This document shows, piece after piece, positions 35,168-43,968 of a DNA stretch of 64,000 bases. This DNA is from Tardiphaga alba (GTDB taxonomy: Bacteria > Pseudomonadota > Alphaproteobacteria > Rhizobiales > Xanthobacteraceae): positions 2,931,001 through 2,995,000 of the forward strand of contig NZ_CP036498.1 in NCBI RefSeq assembly GCF_018279705.1, written 5' to 3'. The position numbers and the translations under genes are program-made. Numbering within the stretch: position 1 is the stretch's first letter; every line of letters begins with the position of its first letter. The notes beneath the pieces were generated by a model. That model made no database searches and was not told the DNA's origin. It was given only the letters and a program-made list of their open reading frames with translations.

Positions 35168-36396
35168 GCCTGAAGATCGGATGTCGCACGCGCAGCTTTG
35201 GCCTGCTTCCGCTTCTCGCTGATCAGCCGGGCCTTGCGCTTCTTCCACCAGACATAGAGCCCGGTATAGGCGCTGATCGCCAGCGCCAAACCAATGATCG
35301 CGACGAAGATGCGATAGGGCAGGCCGAACACTTTCGCCATATGCAGCGACTGCAGCCAGCGGCTCACCGTGTCGCCCGAATATTCGCCAGTGGGAATGCG
35401 TGTGTGCAGCAGGGCGCCCGTGCGGGCATCGATGAACACACCGGTCTGACCGCGGTCGTTCTGCACGTCGCGCGATGTGTTGGCGTAATAAATATAGGTG
35501 TCGAGCCGGCGGTTGTAGAAAAGCTGGCTGCGGAAATTGACGGTGAAGCCTTCCTTCGACGCCACCTCATCCATGGTGCGGACGGCGATGGCGTAAGCCT
35601 GCCGCCAGTCGAGCAGCGGCTTGCTCGTATCGGGCTTGCGCGGTTCCGGATTCTTCCTGAAGTCGAGGAACGTGGACATCACGGGCGTATAGACCTCCTG
35701 CCGCAGGTTGAGCATCACGCTCGACCACGCGAACAGGAACAGCACGCCCCACAGCCATAGTCCGGAGGCGCGGTGGATGTCGTAATGCAGACGATAGGTC
35801 GAGGCGCTGCGCTTGATCAGCCAGGCCGGCAGCCAGCGCCGCCAGAACGGCGAGATGCGCGGGAAGGTGGAGACGATGCCGACCAGGCAGTTCACCGTCC
35901 ATACCAGCGCGACGATGCCGAAGAACCATTCTCCGTAAGGCCGCGGCAGCGCCAGTGCGTAGTGCAGCTTGTAGATAAAGCCGATCAGCGTGGTGCGGTC
36001 AAACGGCGTCGCGCCATATTTGCGGATGCCGAGCAGGCGGCCGTCATAAGGATCGAGAAAGGCCTGGTCGGCATCGGGCAGAGTCTTGTCGCTGCGCGCC
36101 AGATTGAAGCGCACCGAACGATCCGGTTCGCGCAGGAACGGGAAGCCGGAGATCTGGTAGCCCGGCAGTGCGGCGATGGCGCGTTCATGCAGGTCGAACG
36201 GATCGAGCATGGGCGCCGGTTGCCCGTTCGCATCGACGCGCGCGGGCACCACATATTGCCCGGGATTGACGAGGGCTTCGAGTTCCTTCTCGAAGGCAAG
36301 CAGGCTGCCAGTCACGCCAGCGATAATGAGGAACACCGCCGTGAACAGGCCCGTCCATTTATGGATGAAGACCGAGAACGAGATCATGGGCGCCAT
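35137..36396 (-). CDS. PepSY-domain transmembrane protein, siderophore-reductase type
   Basis: A 419-residue inner-membrane protein with four main helices (about 7-30, 145-175, 215-235 and 360-385). Periplasmic PepSY segments contain HKWTGLFTAVFLIIAGVTG, FIYKLHYAL, YDIHRASGLWLW and LHMAKVFGLPYRIF, whose histidines may bind haem. Such proteins (FoxB/PiuB type) reduce or release iron from siderophores. It is 90 bases downstream of a siderophore receptor on the same strand, so the two likely form an iron-uptake operon. Confidence 0.9.
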   Translation of the reverse strand: MAPMISFSVFIHKWTGLFTAVFLIIAGVTGSLLAFEKELEALVNPGQYVVPARVDANGQPAPMLDPFDLHERAIAALPGYQISGFPFLREPDRSVRFNLARSDKTLPDADQAFLDPYDGRLLGIRKYGATPFDRTTLIGFIYKLHYALALPRPYGEWFFGIVALVWTVNCLVGIVSTFPRISPFWRRWLPAWLIKRSASTYRLHYDIHRASGLWLWGVLFLFAWSSVMLNLRQEVYTPVMSTFLDFRKNPEPRKPDTSKPLLDWRQAYAIAVRTMDEVASKEGFTVNFRSQLFYNRRLDTYIYYANTSRDVQNDRGQTGVFIDARTGALLHTRIPTGEYSGDTVSRWLQSLHMAKVFGLPYRIFVAIIGLALAISAYTGLYVWWKKRKARLISEKRKQAKAARATSDLQAQPAGLRLTR

Positions 36397-36485
36397 GCCT
36401 CAGGGCGCACGCAGGCCGGGCGTCGAAACAATCCGGTCCTGCATGCGTCAGTTGTCATGGCATCACGTTCCGTGATCGTCCCGCA

Positions 36486-38765
36486 TTAGAAGCGGAACGT
36501 GGTGGAAGCAAGATAGGTCCGCGGTGCGCCGAGATAGATCTGTCTATCCGATGAACTGGTCATCCAGAAGGCGCTGTTGGCAACGTTCTCCACCGCGAAG
36601 CGCACGGTGATGGGCTTGCCGTTCCACGGTGATGCAAACGTATAGCGCGCGCCGAGATCGAACCGGGTCCAGTTCGGGATCAGGTACTTGTTCGCCGCAT
36701 CTGCAAAGGCATCGCCGAAATGGATGGCACGGCCGGTGAGCGTCAGGCCATTGATGAAGGGCGTGTCCCATTCGGTGCCGAGGCTGACCTGCACGTCGGG
36801 AATGCCGAGCGAACGCTTGCCGTCATTGGTGCCGTTCTGCGTCCGCTCCTGTCGGGCGTCCATGAAGGACGCGCCGCCGAGCAGGCGCCAGCCGGGCGTG
36901 AGTTCGCCGAAAGTGTTGATCTCGACGCCGCGATTGCGGTTGATGCCGTCGATGGAGAAGGTCGGAAGCTGCGGCAGCGGATTTGAAATGCTGATCTGCG
37001 CCGGCTGCGAGATGTCATAGGCGGCCACCGTCGTGGTGAAACGGCCCCAGTCCACCTTCACGCCCATCTCATGCTGCGTGGATTTGTAGGGCGGGAAGAC
37101 CTGGCCGCTATTCTGGTAGGTCTGGTCCACGATTGTGCCCATCTGCAGGCCTTCGATATAGTTCGCATAGACCGAGACGTTTTCCAGCGGCTTGATGATG
37201 AGCGTGAAGGCCGGCGACCACGCGGCGGCGCTGTAGCTCGACGTGCTGACGCCGGCTGCATTGAAGGCGTCTTGCGCGACTTCCTGGCGGCGGATGCCTG
37301 CGGTGAACTGGATGCGTTTGTTCCACACCGACATGGTGTCGGCGATGCCATAGCTGTTCAGCGAGCTTGTATTGGCCTTGGTCACCGCCGCCAGCGGGAT
37401 CGCCTGGAACGGCGACGGTGTCGGATTATAGATGTTCGACGATACTGCGGTGCCGTTGGTGCGCGAGCCGTCGATCTGGTTGCTCCAGAGCGTGGTGTTG
37501 AAATTGATCTCGTGGAGCACTGGGCCGGTTTCCACCGTGGCGCGGAAGCCCGCCTGTTCGGTGTGGTTGTGGCGGTCTTGACGATTCACGAAAGGCGAGG
37601 CCGTCGTGTCGCCGCGGGCATTGATGATGGTCGGGTTAGAGATGATCGGCGTAATCGCGTTGTCGAAGAAGCCGCCGCCGCCATAGATGGTCAGCCAGTC
37701 GGTGACATCCACTTCGGCCTGGAATAGCGCCGCCGTGTTCTCACCCTTGATGCCGGTCCAGGACGGATTCCAGAAATTGGTCGGCGAGGGCGGTGCCGGT
37801 ACGCCCGGCAACGTGTTCGCCAGTGTGTTGCGCGCGCTCAGCCCGCTGCCGCTAAATTGATTGTAGAGAATGTCGGCGGAAACGCGCACGCGCTCGCCGC
37901 GATAATCCAGAGCCAACGCATGGGATTCGTCGCGCAGGCTTTGATTGTCGACCTCGGTCTTGCCGTCGCGATAGCTGCCATTGTAGCGGATGCCGTATTC
38001 CTTGTGCTCGCCATAGCGCTGGCCGACATCGAGATGCACGCCGCCCTGGCCGCGGGAGGCGAAGGAGGTGGTGAGCTCCGCGATCGGCTCGTTGCGCGCG
38101 CGCTTCATCACCAGGTTGATGGCGCCGCCGATGCTGTCATCCGGCGACTGGCCGTTGAGCAGGCCGTTGAGGCCCTTGATGACCTCCACGCGCTCGACGG
38201 CATCGAGGACGTTGAAATTGTTGTTGCCGATCAGGCCGAAATAGCCGTTGAAGCCGACGCTGGAATTTCCGAGCAAGAAGCCGCGGATCACCGGCTGTTC
38301 GCGGCCGATATTGCGCGGCAGCGCCGAGGCCACCGAGGGATCGTTGAGCAGCACGTCGGACAGCGTGCGCGCCTGCGTGTTCTCGACCAGATCCCGCGTG
38401 TATGTCGTCTGGTTGAACGGCGTATCGAGCACGCCGCGATTGCCGAGCAGACCGAGCTGTCCGCCGTTCGCCACCTGCCCACCGGCATAGGACGGCGTCA
38501 ATGCGCCGACGGTGCCGCGGCCGGGCACGATATAGGGCACCGGCGCAACCTGCTGCAGCGGCGCTGCCGCACGCCGCGGCGCTGCGCGCGTGGCCGAAGC
38601 ACGGCGCGACGGCGTGGAGCTGCGGGTGCTCGGTCGTGAGGGTTCATCGACACTGATCGCGGGAAGAGTCAATTGCGCCAGCACCGGCATGGCGGAATCG
38701 ATCGACAATGCAAGAGTGCTCACGGCACCCAGACAGATCGTGCGAGTCAGATAGTTCAATTTCAC
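36486..38765 (-). CDS. TonB-dependent siderophore receptor
   Basis: A 759-residue outer-membrane receptor. A signal peptide (ending PVLAQ) is followed by an Ala/Arg/Pro-rich spacer, a plug (about 120-230, NQTTYTRDLVENTQARTLSDVLLNDPSV, REQPVIRGFLLGNSSVGFNGYFGL, VERVEVIKGLNGLLNGQSPDDSIGGAINLV) and a 22-strand barrel ending in F (YLASTTFRF). It lacks an STN domain. It is FhuA/FoxA-like and imports ferric siderophore using TonB energy. GTG 38765 is the start, with GGGGTG upstream. A candidate iron-control element lies in the upstream gap; the PepSY gene follows. Confidence 0.92.
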   Translation of the reverse strand: MKLNYLTRTICLGAVSTLALSIDSAMPVLAQLTLPAISVDEPSRPSTRSSTPSRRASATRAAPRRAAAPLQQVAPVPYIVPGRGTVGALTPSYAGGQVANGGQLGLLGNRGVLDTPFNQTTYTRDLVENTQARTLSDVLLNDPSVASALPRNIGREQPVIRGFLLGNSSVGFNGYFGLIGNNNFNVLDAVERVEVIKGLNGLLNGQSPDDSIGGAINLVMKRARNEPIAELTTSFASRGQGGVHLDVGQRYGEHKEYGIRYNGSYRDGKTEVDNQSLRDESHALALDYRGERVRVSADILYNQFSGSGLSARNTLANTLPGVPAPPSPTNFWNPSWTGIKGENTAALFQAEVDVTDWLTIYGGGGFFDNAITPIISNPTIINARGDTTASPFVNRQDRHNHTEQAGFRATVETGPVLHEINFNTTLWSNQIDGSRTNGTAVSSNIYNPTPSPFQAIPLAAVTKANTSSLNSYGIADTMSVWNKRIQFTAGIRRQEVAQDAFNAAGVSTSSYSAAAWSPAFTLIIKPLENVSVYANYIEGLQMGTIVDQTYQNSGQVFPPYKSTQHEMGVKVDWGRFTTTVAAYDISQPAQISISNPLPQLPTFSIDGINRNRGVEINTFGELTPGWRLLGGASFMDARQERTQNGTNDGKRSLGIPDVQVSLGTEWDTPFINGLTLTGRAIHFGDAFADAANKYLIPNWTRFDLGARYTFASPWNGKPITVRFAVENVANSAFWMTSSSDRQIYLGAPRTYLASTTFRF

Positions 38766-38948
38766 GTTTTGGCACCCCAAGTCACCGCCGCCTTGTGCGG
38801 CGTTGGGGATGCGCTCTCACAAAACAGGAGCTGCTGCCTAGAGGATGCGAGTTAGAACCAATCGAGATCGAAGATTGTGTGTCAGCATGTTGCTGCGACG
38901 CCACGCCACATATGTTGGCGGTTACGAAAATGTCGCGCCATGCCTGTT

Positions 38949-38965
38949 TTTAGAGAGGTTCCAGT
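38949..38965. promoter_or_regulatory. Candidate iron control element (Irr/ICE box)
   Basis: TTTAGAGAGGTTCCAGT matches 12 of 16 informative positions of the Bradyrhizobium ICE consensus TTTRGAAYNRTTCYAAA. It lies 184 bases upstream of the siderophore receptor start. A separate imperfect palindrome CGCCACATATGTTGGCG is at 38904-38920. Confidence 0.33.
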
Positions 38966-38987
38966 GAGGGGAGGCTGAAAGAGCGAC

Positions 38988-40400
38988 TCAATTCTTGCCC
39001 GCCACCTTCGCCGCAATGATGTCATCCGCCTTCACCCAGCCGGGCGTACCCACGGCAAAACGTGCCTTGGCACGAGAAGCCAGATCGCGCGCGGTTTTGT
39101 TGTCGCCACGCAAGAATGCGGCCTGCGCCGAGGCGAGGTCGGCTTCCGCGAGTTCGCCCTTGCGGCCGTATGCCATGGCGAGCTGCTGATAGCCGGCGGG
39201 GGCTTCGCCTTCACGGGCAATGGCGCCCTTGAGAATGCGGATGGCTTCGTCCGTATAGGCGTTGTTGCCCGATGCGATCAGCGCCTGGCCGAGCATCATC
39301 TCGATCAAAGGCGCATTGCCTGCGAGCTGCACCGCGCGGCGAAGCGGTGGGATGGCTTCATTGGGTTTGCCGCCTTCGAGAAAAGCCTGGCCGCGCAGTT
39401 CGTAGAAGTACGGGTTGTTCGGTTGCGCCTTGATGAGCTGGTCGATCTGTCCGATGGCGACGGTGAGATCGCCATGACGATAGGTGGAGATGGCACGGGC
39501 ATATTGCGCGGGCAGGCTGGTGTCCGATGGCGGATAGCGCCGCATCACGGTGTCACGTTGCTCCATGAAGCCCGCGGTCTTGGCGCGCATCAGTTCGTGG
39601 CGCAGCACCAGCGCTGGATCGTCCTTCTTGTCCCAATAGGGGCTCGATTTGGCGAGACCTTCGAGCGCCGCGACGCGTTCGCGCGGCATCGGATGCGACT
39701 GCATATACGGGTCGGCGCCGCGCGATGCGAACAGGCTGTCGGACGAGAAGCGCTGGAACGTCTCATACATGCCCTTGGACGACTGACCGGTCTTGTTGAG
39801 GAAATTGACGCCGGCGCGATCGGCATTTTCCTCGTGCTGGCGCTGATAGGCCAGCATCGTGTTCATCAGCATCGCCTGGGGAGCGGCGATGGCTGCGGCA
39901 CCCACATTGCCCAGATTGTTATTGGTGCTACCGCCGCGCGCACCGGCCGCCATGGCGCCGACGCCGAGCAGCATGGCAACGATCATCTGGGTCTGCGCCT
40001 CGGCGAGGCGCTGGCGCAGCTTTGACAGATGGCCGCCGGCCAGATGGCCGGTCTCGTGGGCGAGCACGCCGATCAACTGGTTCGGCGTCTGCGACTGCAT
40101 CAACGCGCCGTGGTTGACGAAGATGCGTCGGCCGTCGGCGACGAAGGCGTTGAAGCTCGCATTGTTGATGATGACGATCTGGATGTTCTGCTTTTCCATC
40201 CCCGCCGCGCGCAGGATCGGGCGCGTATAGTCGCGCAGCAATTGCTCGATCTCGGCATCGCGCAGCAGGCGCATGCCGCCTTGCTGGGCGCTTGCCGCCA
40301 TCGGCGTCAGCGTGATCGCGGCGGCCGTGAGCAGGGCAGTCAGCCTGGAGAACAGCCGGGTTGCAGCTTTTTGAGGCTGCAGGTGCAGGTCTTTCATCAT
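38988..40400 (-). CDS. M48-family metalloprotease with TPR repeats (BepA-like)
   Basis: A 470-residue periplasmic zinc protease/chaperone. A signal peptide (about 18-39, ending ASAQ) is followed by the M48 catalytic domain with VLAHETGHLAGGH (His115, Glu116, His119), the third ligand region RQHEENADRAGVNFL, and C-terminal TPR repeats (about 330-450, HGDLTVAIGQIDQLIKAQP, FYELRGQAFLEGGKPNEAI). BepA degrades or matures outer-membrane proteins such as LptD. Two adjacent ATGs (40400, 40397) are possible. It diverges from the aminotransferase gene. Confidence 0.92.
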   Translation of the reverse strand: MMKDLHLQPQKAATRLFSRLTALLTAAAITLTPMAASAQQGGMRLLRDAEIEQLLRDYTRPILRAAGMEKQNIQIVIINNASFNAFVADGRRIFVNHGALMQSQTPNQLIGVLAHETGHLAGGHLSKLRQRLAEAQTQMIVAMLLGVGAMAAGARGGSTNNNLGNVGAAAIAAPQAMLMNTMLAYQRQHEENADRAGVNFLNKTGQSSKGMYETFQRFSSDSLFASRGADPYMQSHPMPRERVAALEGLAKSSPYWDKKDDPALVLRHELMRAKTAGFMEQRDTVMRRYPPSDTSLPAQYARAISTYRHGDLTVAIGQIDQLIKAQPNNPYFYELRGQAFLEGGKPNEAIPPLRRAVQLAGNAPLIEMMLGQALIASGNNAYTDEAIRILKGAIAREGEAPAGYQQLAMAYGRKGELAEADLASAQAAFLRGDNKTARDLASRAKARFAVGTPGWVKADDIIAAKVAGKN

Positions 40401-40521
40401 TGGCCGGGGTTCGAATTCGCGATAGACCGGTACAGTTCAATATTGCGGCGGGAGCGCGGCGTGGCTCGCCCGTTGCAGATGCTTGTTGCCGCGCAGATAG
40501 CAGATTTCCAGGCCCGATACG

Positions 40522-41709
40522 ATGTCCGATACGATCCTCCGTGCCCGCGCCAATCACTTGCTTGCGGCGTCCGGCCGCAGCGATGTTCCTTCTTTCATGG
40601 TGATGGACGTAATGGCTGCGGCCGCCCGGATCGAGGCGGCGGGCGGCCACGTCATCCATATGGAGGTCGGCCAGCCGGCCGCGCCCGCGCCGCAGACGGC
40701 GATCAAGGCGGCGCAGGCCGCGCTGGCGCGCGGGCAGGTCGAATATACCGCGGCACTCGGTATGCCGTCGCTGCGCGCCCGTATCGCACGGCACTATCGC
40801 GACACCTACAAATGCGATGTCGATCCCGAACAGGTCGTGGTGACCATCGGCTCATCCGGTGCGTTCATTCTTGCCTTTCTCGCCCTGTTCGAGCCCGGCG
40901 ATCGCGTTGCCATCGCGGCGCCGGGTTATCCGCCGTATCGGCATATCCTCACCGCGCTGGGCTGCGAGCCGGTGCTGATCGAGACCCATGCCGAGACGCG
41001 CCACGCGCTCACCGGCGAAGCCTTGCTCGAAGCCCATCGCAAGAAGCCCTTGAAGGGCGTTCTGGTCGCGAGCCCCGCCAATCCCACCGGAACGATGATG
41101 TCGCGCGAGGCGCTTTCCGACCTGATCGCCGCAGCCGAGAGCGAAGGCATCCGCTTTATCTCGGATGAGATTTATCATGGCCTCGACTACGCATTCCCGG
41201 CGGTCACTGCCGCCGAATTGTCGCCGAATGCGCTCGTCATCAATTCGTTCTCGAAATACTTCTGCATGACCGGCTGGCGCGTCGGCTGGATGGTGGTGCC
41301 GCCGTCGCTGGTGCGCTCCATGGAACGTCTGCAACAGAATCTATCCATTTCGGTCCCGACGCTGTCGCAGATCGCTGCCGAGGCGGCGTTCGACGGGGCG
41401 GCTGAGATGGAAGAGATCAAGCACGGCTACCAGGAAAACCGCCGCATCCTGACCGCTGGGTTGCCGCAGGCAGGCCTCAGCAATTTCCTGCCGGCAGACG
41501 GCGCGTTCTATCTGTATGCGGACGTGTCGGCGTTCACGGATGACAGTTTCGCATTCGCCAAACAGATGCTCGAACAGGCCCATGTGGCCGTAACGCCGGG
41601 CGCCGATTTCGATCCGTTCCACGGCAAGTCTTTCATCCGCCTGTCCTATGCGCGGTCGAGCGACGAGATGCAGGACGCGGTGACGCGGATCCGGAAGTGG
41701 CTGGCATGA
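40522..41709 (+). CDS. Class I/II pyridoxal-phosphate aminotransferase
   Basis: A 395-residue fold type I PLP enzyme. It has the N-terminal MEVGQPAAPAP motif, YTAALGMPSLRARIA, the tyrosine-stacking region SSGAFILAF, SPANPTGTMM, SDEIYHGLDY, and the Schiff-base lysine in NSFSKYFCMTGWRVGW (Lys245), plus FIRLSYARS with the carboxylate-binding Arg. The substrate (aspartate, alanine or aromatic) cannot be settled. Its stop overlaps the bioY start by ATGA, so the two are co-translated. Confidence 0.92.
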   Translation: MSDTILRARANHLLAASGRSDVPSFMVMDVMAAAARIEAAGGHVIHMEVGQPAAPAPQTAIKAAQAALARGQVEYTAALGMPSLRARIARHYRDTYKCDVDPEQVVVTIGSSGAFILAFLALFEPGDRVAIAAPGYPPYRHILTALGCEPVLIETHAETRHALTGEALLEAHRKKPLKGVLVASPANPTGTMMSREALSDLIAAAESEGIRFISDEIYHGLDYAFPAVTAAELSPNALVINSFSKYFCMTGWRVGWMVVPPSLVRSMERLQQNLSISVPTLSQIAAEAAFDGAAEMEEIKHGYQENRRILTAGLPQAGLSNFLPADGAFYLYADVSAFTDDSFAFAKQMLEQAHVAVTPGADFDPFHGKSFIRLSYARSSDEMQDAVTRIRKWLA

Positions 41710-42305
41710 GCATGGACATGGTTAGATCCCCGATCGCGGGCGTCCTGTGGCCAGCCAGCGGCACACGCACCTCCGTCGTGCGGCGTGCGGCCATTCTTGC
41801 CGTGGCGGGCGTCGTGCTGCTCGCGATTTCGGCCAAGGTGAACCTGCCGCTGCCTTATGTGCCGATGACATTGCAGACGCTGGTGGTGCTGATGATCGGC
41901 GCCGCCTATGGCTGGCGGCTCGGAACGGCGACGATCGTTCTCTATCTCGTTGCCGGCGGTTGCGGATTGCCGGTGTTTGCCGGCCCGACCGGTGGCCTGA
42001 AGCCGCTGTTCGGTCCCACGGCCGGCTTCCTGTTCGGCTTCGTCGTCGCGGCATTCCTGACCGGCTGGCTTGCCGAGCGCGGCTGGGATCGGTCGGTCGG
42101 CTGGTTGTTCGTGGCCATGGGGATCGGCCATGTCATCATCCTCTCCATGGGGTGGGGATGGCTGGCATTGGGCGTTGGTCTCGGGCCGGCGAAGGCGCTG
42201 ATCGTGGGCGTGACGCCGTTCCTGGCCGGCGCGCTGCTCAAGAACGCGATCGGCGCGTTGCTGATTCCACTCGCGCATGGTGCGGCGGCTCGCCGCAACA
42301 ACTAG
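41706..42305 (+). CDS. bioY: Biotin transporter S component BioY
   Basis: A 199-residue membrane protein with about six helices. The BioY signatures are NLPLPYVPMTLQTLVVLMIGAAYGWRLG, YLVAGGCGLPVFAGPTGG and GPTAGFLFGFVVAAFLTGWLAERGW. It binds biotin for import, alone or with BioMN; no bioMN gene is in the window. Start 41706 overlaps the aminotransferase stop (ATGA). Imported biotin would serve AccB, encoded 23 kb away. Confidence 0.93.
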   Translation: MSMDMVRSPIAGVLWPASGTRTSVVRRAAILAVAGVVLLAISAKVNLPLPYVPMTLQTLVVLMIGAAYGWRLGTATIVLYLVAGGCGLPVFAGPTGGLKPLFGPTAGFLFGFVVAAFLTGWLAERGWDRSVGWLFVAMGIGHVIILSMGWGWLALGVGLGPAKALIVGVTPFLAGALLKNAIGALLIPLAHGAAARRNN

Positions 42306-42391
42306 GCGTGTATTCGACCAATTTCTCGCCTTATCGGATATTTTATTCCGTATGGCGGGTTGCGGGTGCGACATTATTGCGTGTAAGGACC

Positions 42392-42413
42392 CCCAGTTTT
42401 ACGACGAACTGGG
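42392..42413 (+). promoter_or_regulatory. Hairpin overlapping the dctA ribosome-binding region
   Basis: CCCAGTT, 8-base loop, AACTGGG. The right arm runs into GGGAGA, the probable ribosome-binding site 10 bases before the dctA ATG, so the hairpin could limit translation. Confidence 0.35.
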
Positions 42414-42425
42414 AGACAACGTTCA

Positions 42426-43763
42426 ATGTCGATGACAGCAACGGCCGCCAGCCCTGGCGCCTCAGAGGTGAAAAAGCCCTGGTACACGGTCCTCTACATC
42501 CAGGTGCTGATCGCCATCGTCATCGGTGTGCTGATCGGCTGGCTTGAACCGCAATTCGCCACCAATGACTGGATCAAGGCGCTCGGCGACGGCTTCATCA
42601 AGCTGATCAAAATGGTGATCGCGCCGATCATCTTCTGCACGGTGGTCTCGGGCATCGCGCATATCCAGGACGCCAAGAAGGTCGGCCGCGTCGGCATCAA
42701 GGCGCTGGTCTATTTCGAGATCGTCTCGACCTTCGCGCTGGTGCTCGGCCTGATCATGGGCAACCTGTTCCAGGTCGGCCATGGGCTCACCGCGAAAGTC
42801 GATCCGACCAATGCTGCCGTCGCCGGTTACGTGAAGCAGGCGGAAGCGCAGAAGTCGGTCGACTTCGTCCTCCACATCATCCCTGACAGCGTCGTCGGCG
42901 CCTTTGCCCGCGGCGATATCCTGCAGGTGCTGCTGTTCGCGATCCTGTTCGGCTTCGCGCTGATGGCGCTCGGTGAGCGCGGCCACAAGCTGCGCGACAT
43001 CATCGACGAGACGTCGCATGCCGTGTTCGGCGTCATCGCCATCGTCATGAAGGCGGCGCCGATCGGTGCGTTCGGCGCCATGGCTTACACCATCGGCAAG
43101 TTCGGCCCGGCCGCGCTGACCAATCTGTTCAGCCTGATCCTGCTGTTCTACGGGACCGCATTGCTGTTCGTGGTCGTCGTGCTCGGCATCATCGCGCGCA
43201 TCGTCGGCTTCAACATCTTCAAGTTCATCCGCTACATCAAGGATGAGCTGCTGATCGTGCTCGGCACCTCGTCATCGGAAAGCGCGCTGCCGCAGCTGAT
43301 GGAGAAGCTGCAGCGTCTCGGTTGCTCGAAGTCGGTGGTCGGCCTCGTGGTCCCGACCGGCTATTCGTTCAATCTCGACGGCACCAATATCTATATGACC
43401 CTGGCGACCCTGTTCATCGCCCAGGCACTCGGCGTGGAATTGTCGTTCGGCCAGCAGATCACCATCCTGATCGTCGCGATGCTGACCTCGAAGGGCGCCT
43501 CGGGCGTCACCGGTGCCGGCTTCATCACACTGGCAGCAACGCTGGCCGTGGTCGATCCGCGCCTCGTCCCGGGTATGGCGATCGTGTTCTCCATCGACAA
43601 ATTCATGAGCGAGGTCCGTGCGCTCACCAATATCACCGGCAACGGCATCGCTGCCGTGTTCGTGTCGTGGTGGGAAGGTGAGCTCGACAAGGACACGATG
43701 CACGCCAAGCTGAACCAGGACATCGATCCCTCCGATGTCGAGACGGCGATCACCACGGGCTAA
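42426..43763 (+). CDS. dctA: C4-dicarboxylate:cation symporter DctA
   Basis: A 445-residue member of the glutamate/dicarboxylate symporter family that imports succinate, fumarate and malate. It shows [38 protein letters not shown], the serine-rich reentrant loop [28 protein letters not shown] and [18 protein letters not shown]. Length and topology are typical. It is a single gene flanked by terminators; no dctBD regulators are present. Confidence 0.96.
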   Translation: MSMTATAASPGASEVKKPWYTVLYIQVLIAIVIGVLIGWLEPQFATNDWIKALGDGFIKLIKMVIAPIIFCTVVSGIAHIQDAKKVGRVGIKALVYFEIVSTFALVLGLIMGNLFQVGHGLTAKVDPTNAAVAGYVKQAEAQKSVDFVLHIIPDSVVGAFARGDILQVLLFAILFGFALMALGERGHKLRDIIDETSHAVFGVIAIVMKAAPIGAFGAMAYTIGKFGPAALTNLFSLILLFYGTALLFVVVVLGIIARIVGFNIFKFIRYIKDELLIVLGTSSSESALPQLMEKLQRLGCSKSVVGLVVPTGYSFNLDGTNIYMTLATLFIAQALGVELSFGQQITILIVAMLTSKGASGVTGAGFITLAATLAVVDPRLVPGMAIVFSIDKFMSEVRALTNITGNGIAAVFVSWWEGELDKDTMHAKLNQDIDPSDVETAITTG

Positions 43764-43787
43764 GCGAAGACGAACCTTGCAACATGA

Positions 43788-43822
43788 AAGGCCGCCCGGC
43801 AAAACCGTGTGGCCTTTTCTTT
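43788..43822 (+). terminator. Terminator after dctA
   Basis: AAAGGCC with an imperfect interior, then GGCCTTTTCTTT, 25 bases after the dctA stop. Confidence 0.65.
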
Positions 43823-43913
43823 GTGTAGAGTCGCTGGGACCACGTCTCCAATCGGTCAATGACGACGTCGCTCGGTTCGCTTGCGACGAAGCTGATCTGT
43901 TAAACCTCCAACA

Positions 43914-43950
43914 AGAAAGCCGCCTGGTTTTGCCAGGCGGCTTTTTTGTT
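43914..43950. terminator. Bidirectional terminator between dctA and rne
   Basis: AGAAAGCCGCCTGG, short loop, CCAGGCGGCTTTTTTG: an 11-bp GC stem with a T run on the plus strand and CTTTCTTGTT on the minus strand, 20 bases past the rne stop. Confidence 0.88.
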
Positions 43951-43968
43951 CTGTCTGGGTGCTCGAGC

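Noticed and set aside
42330..42380. Sigma-54 promoter for dctA
   Set aside because: A TGGC and TTGC occur but not at the required -24/-12 spacing, and no dctBD genes are nearby.
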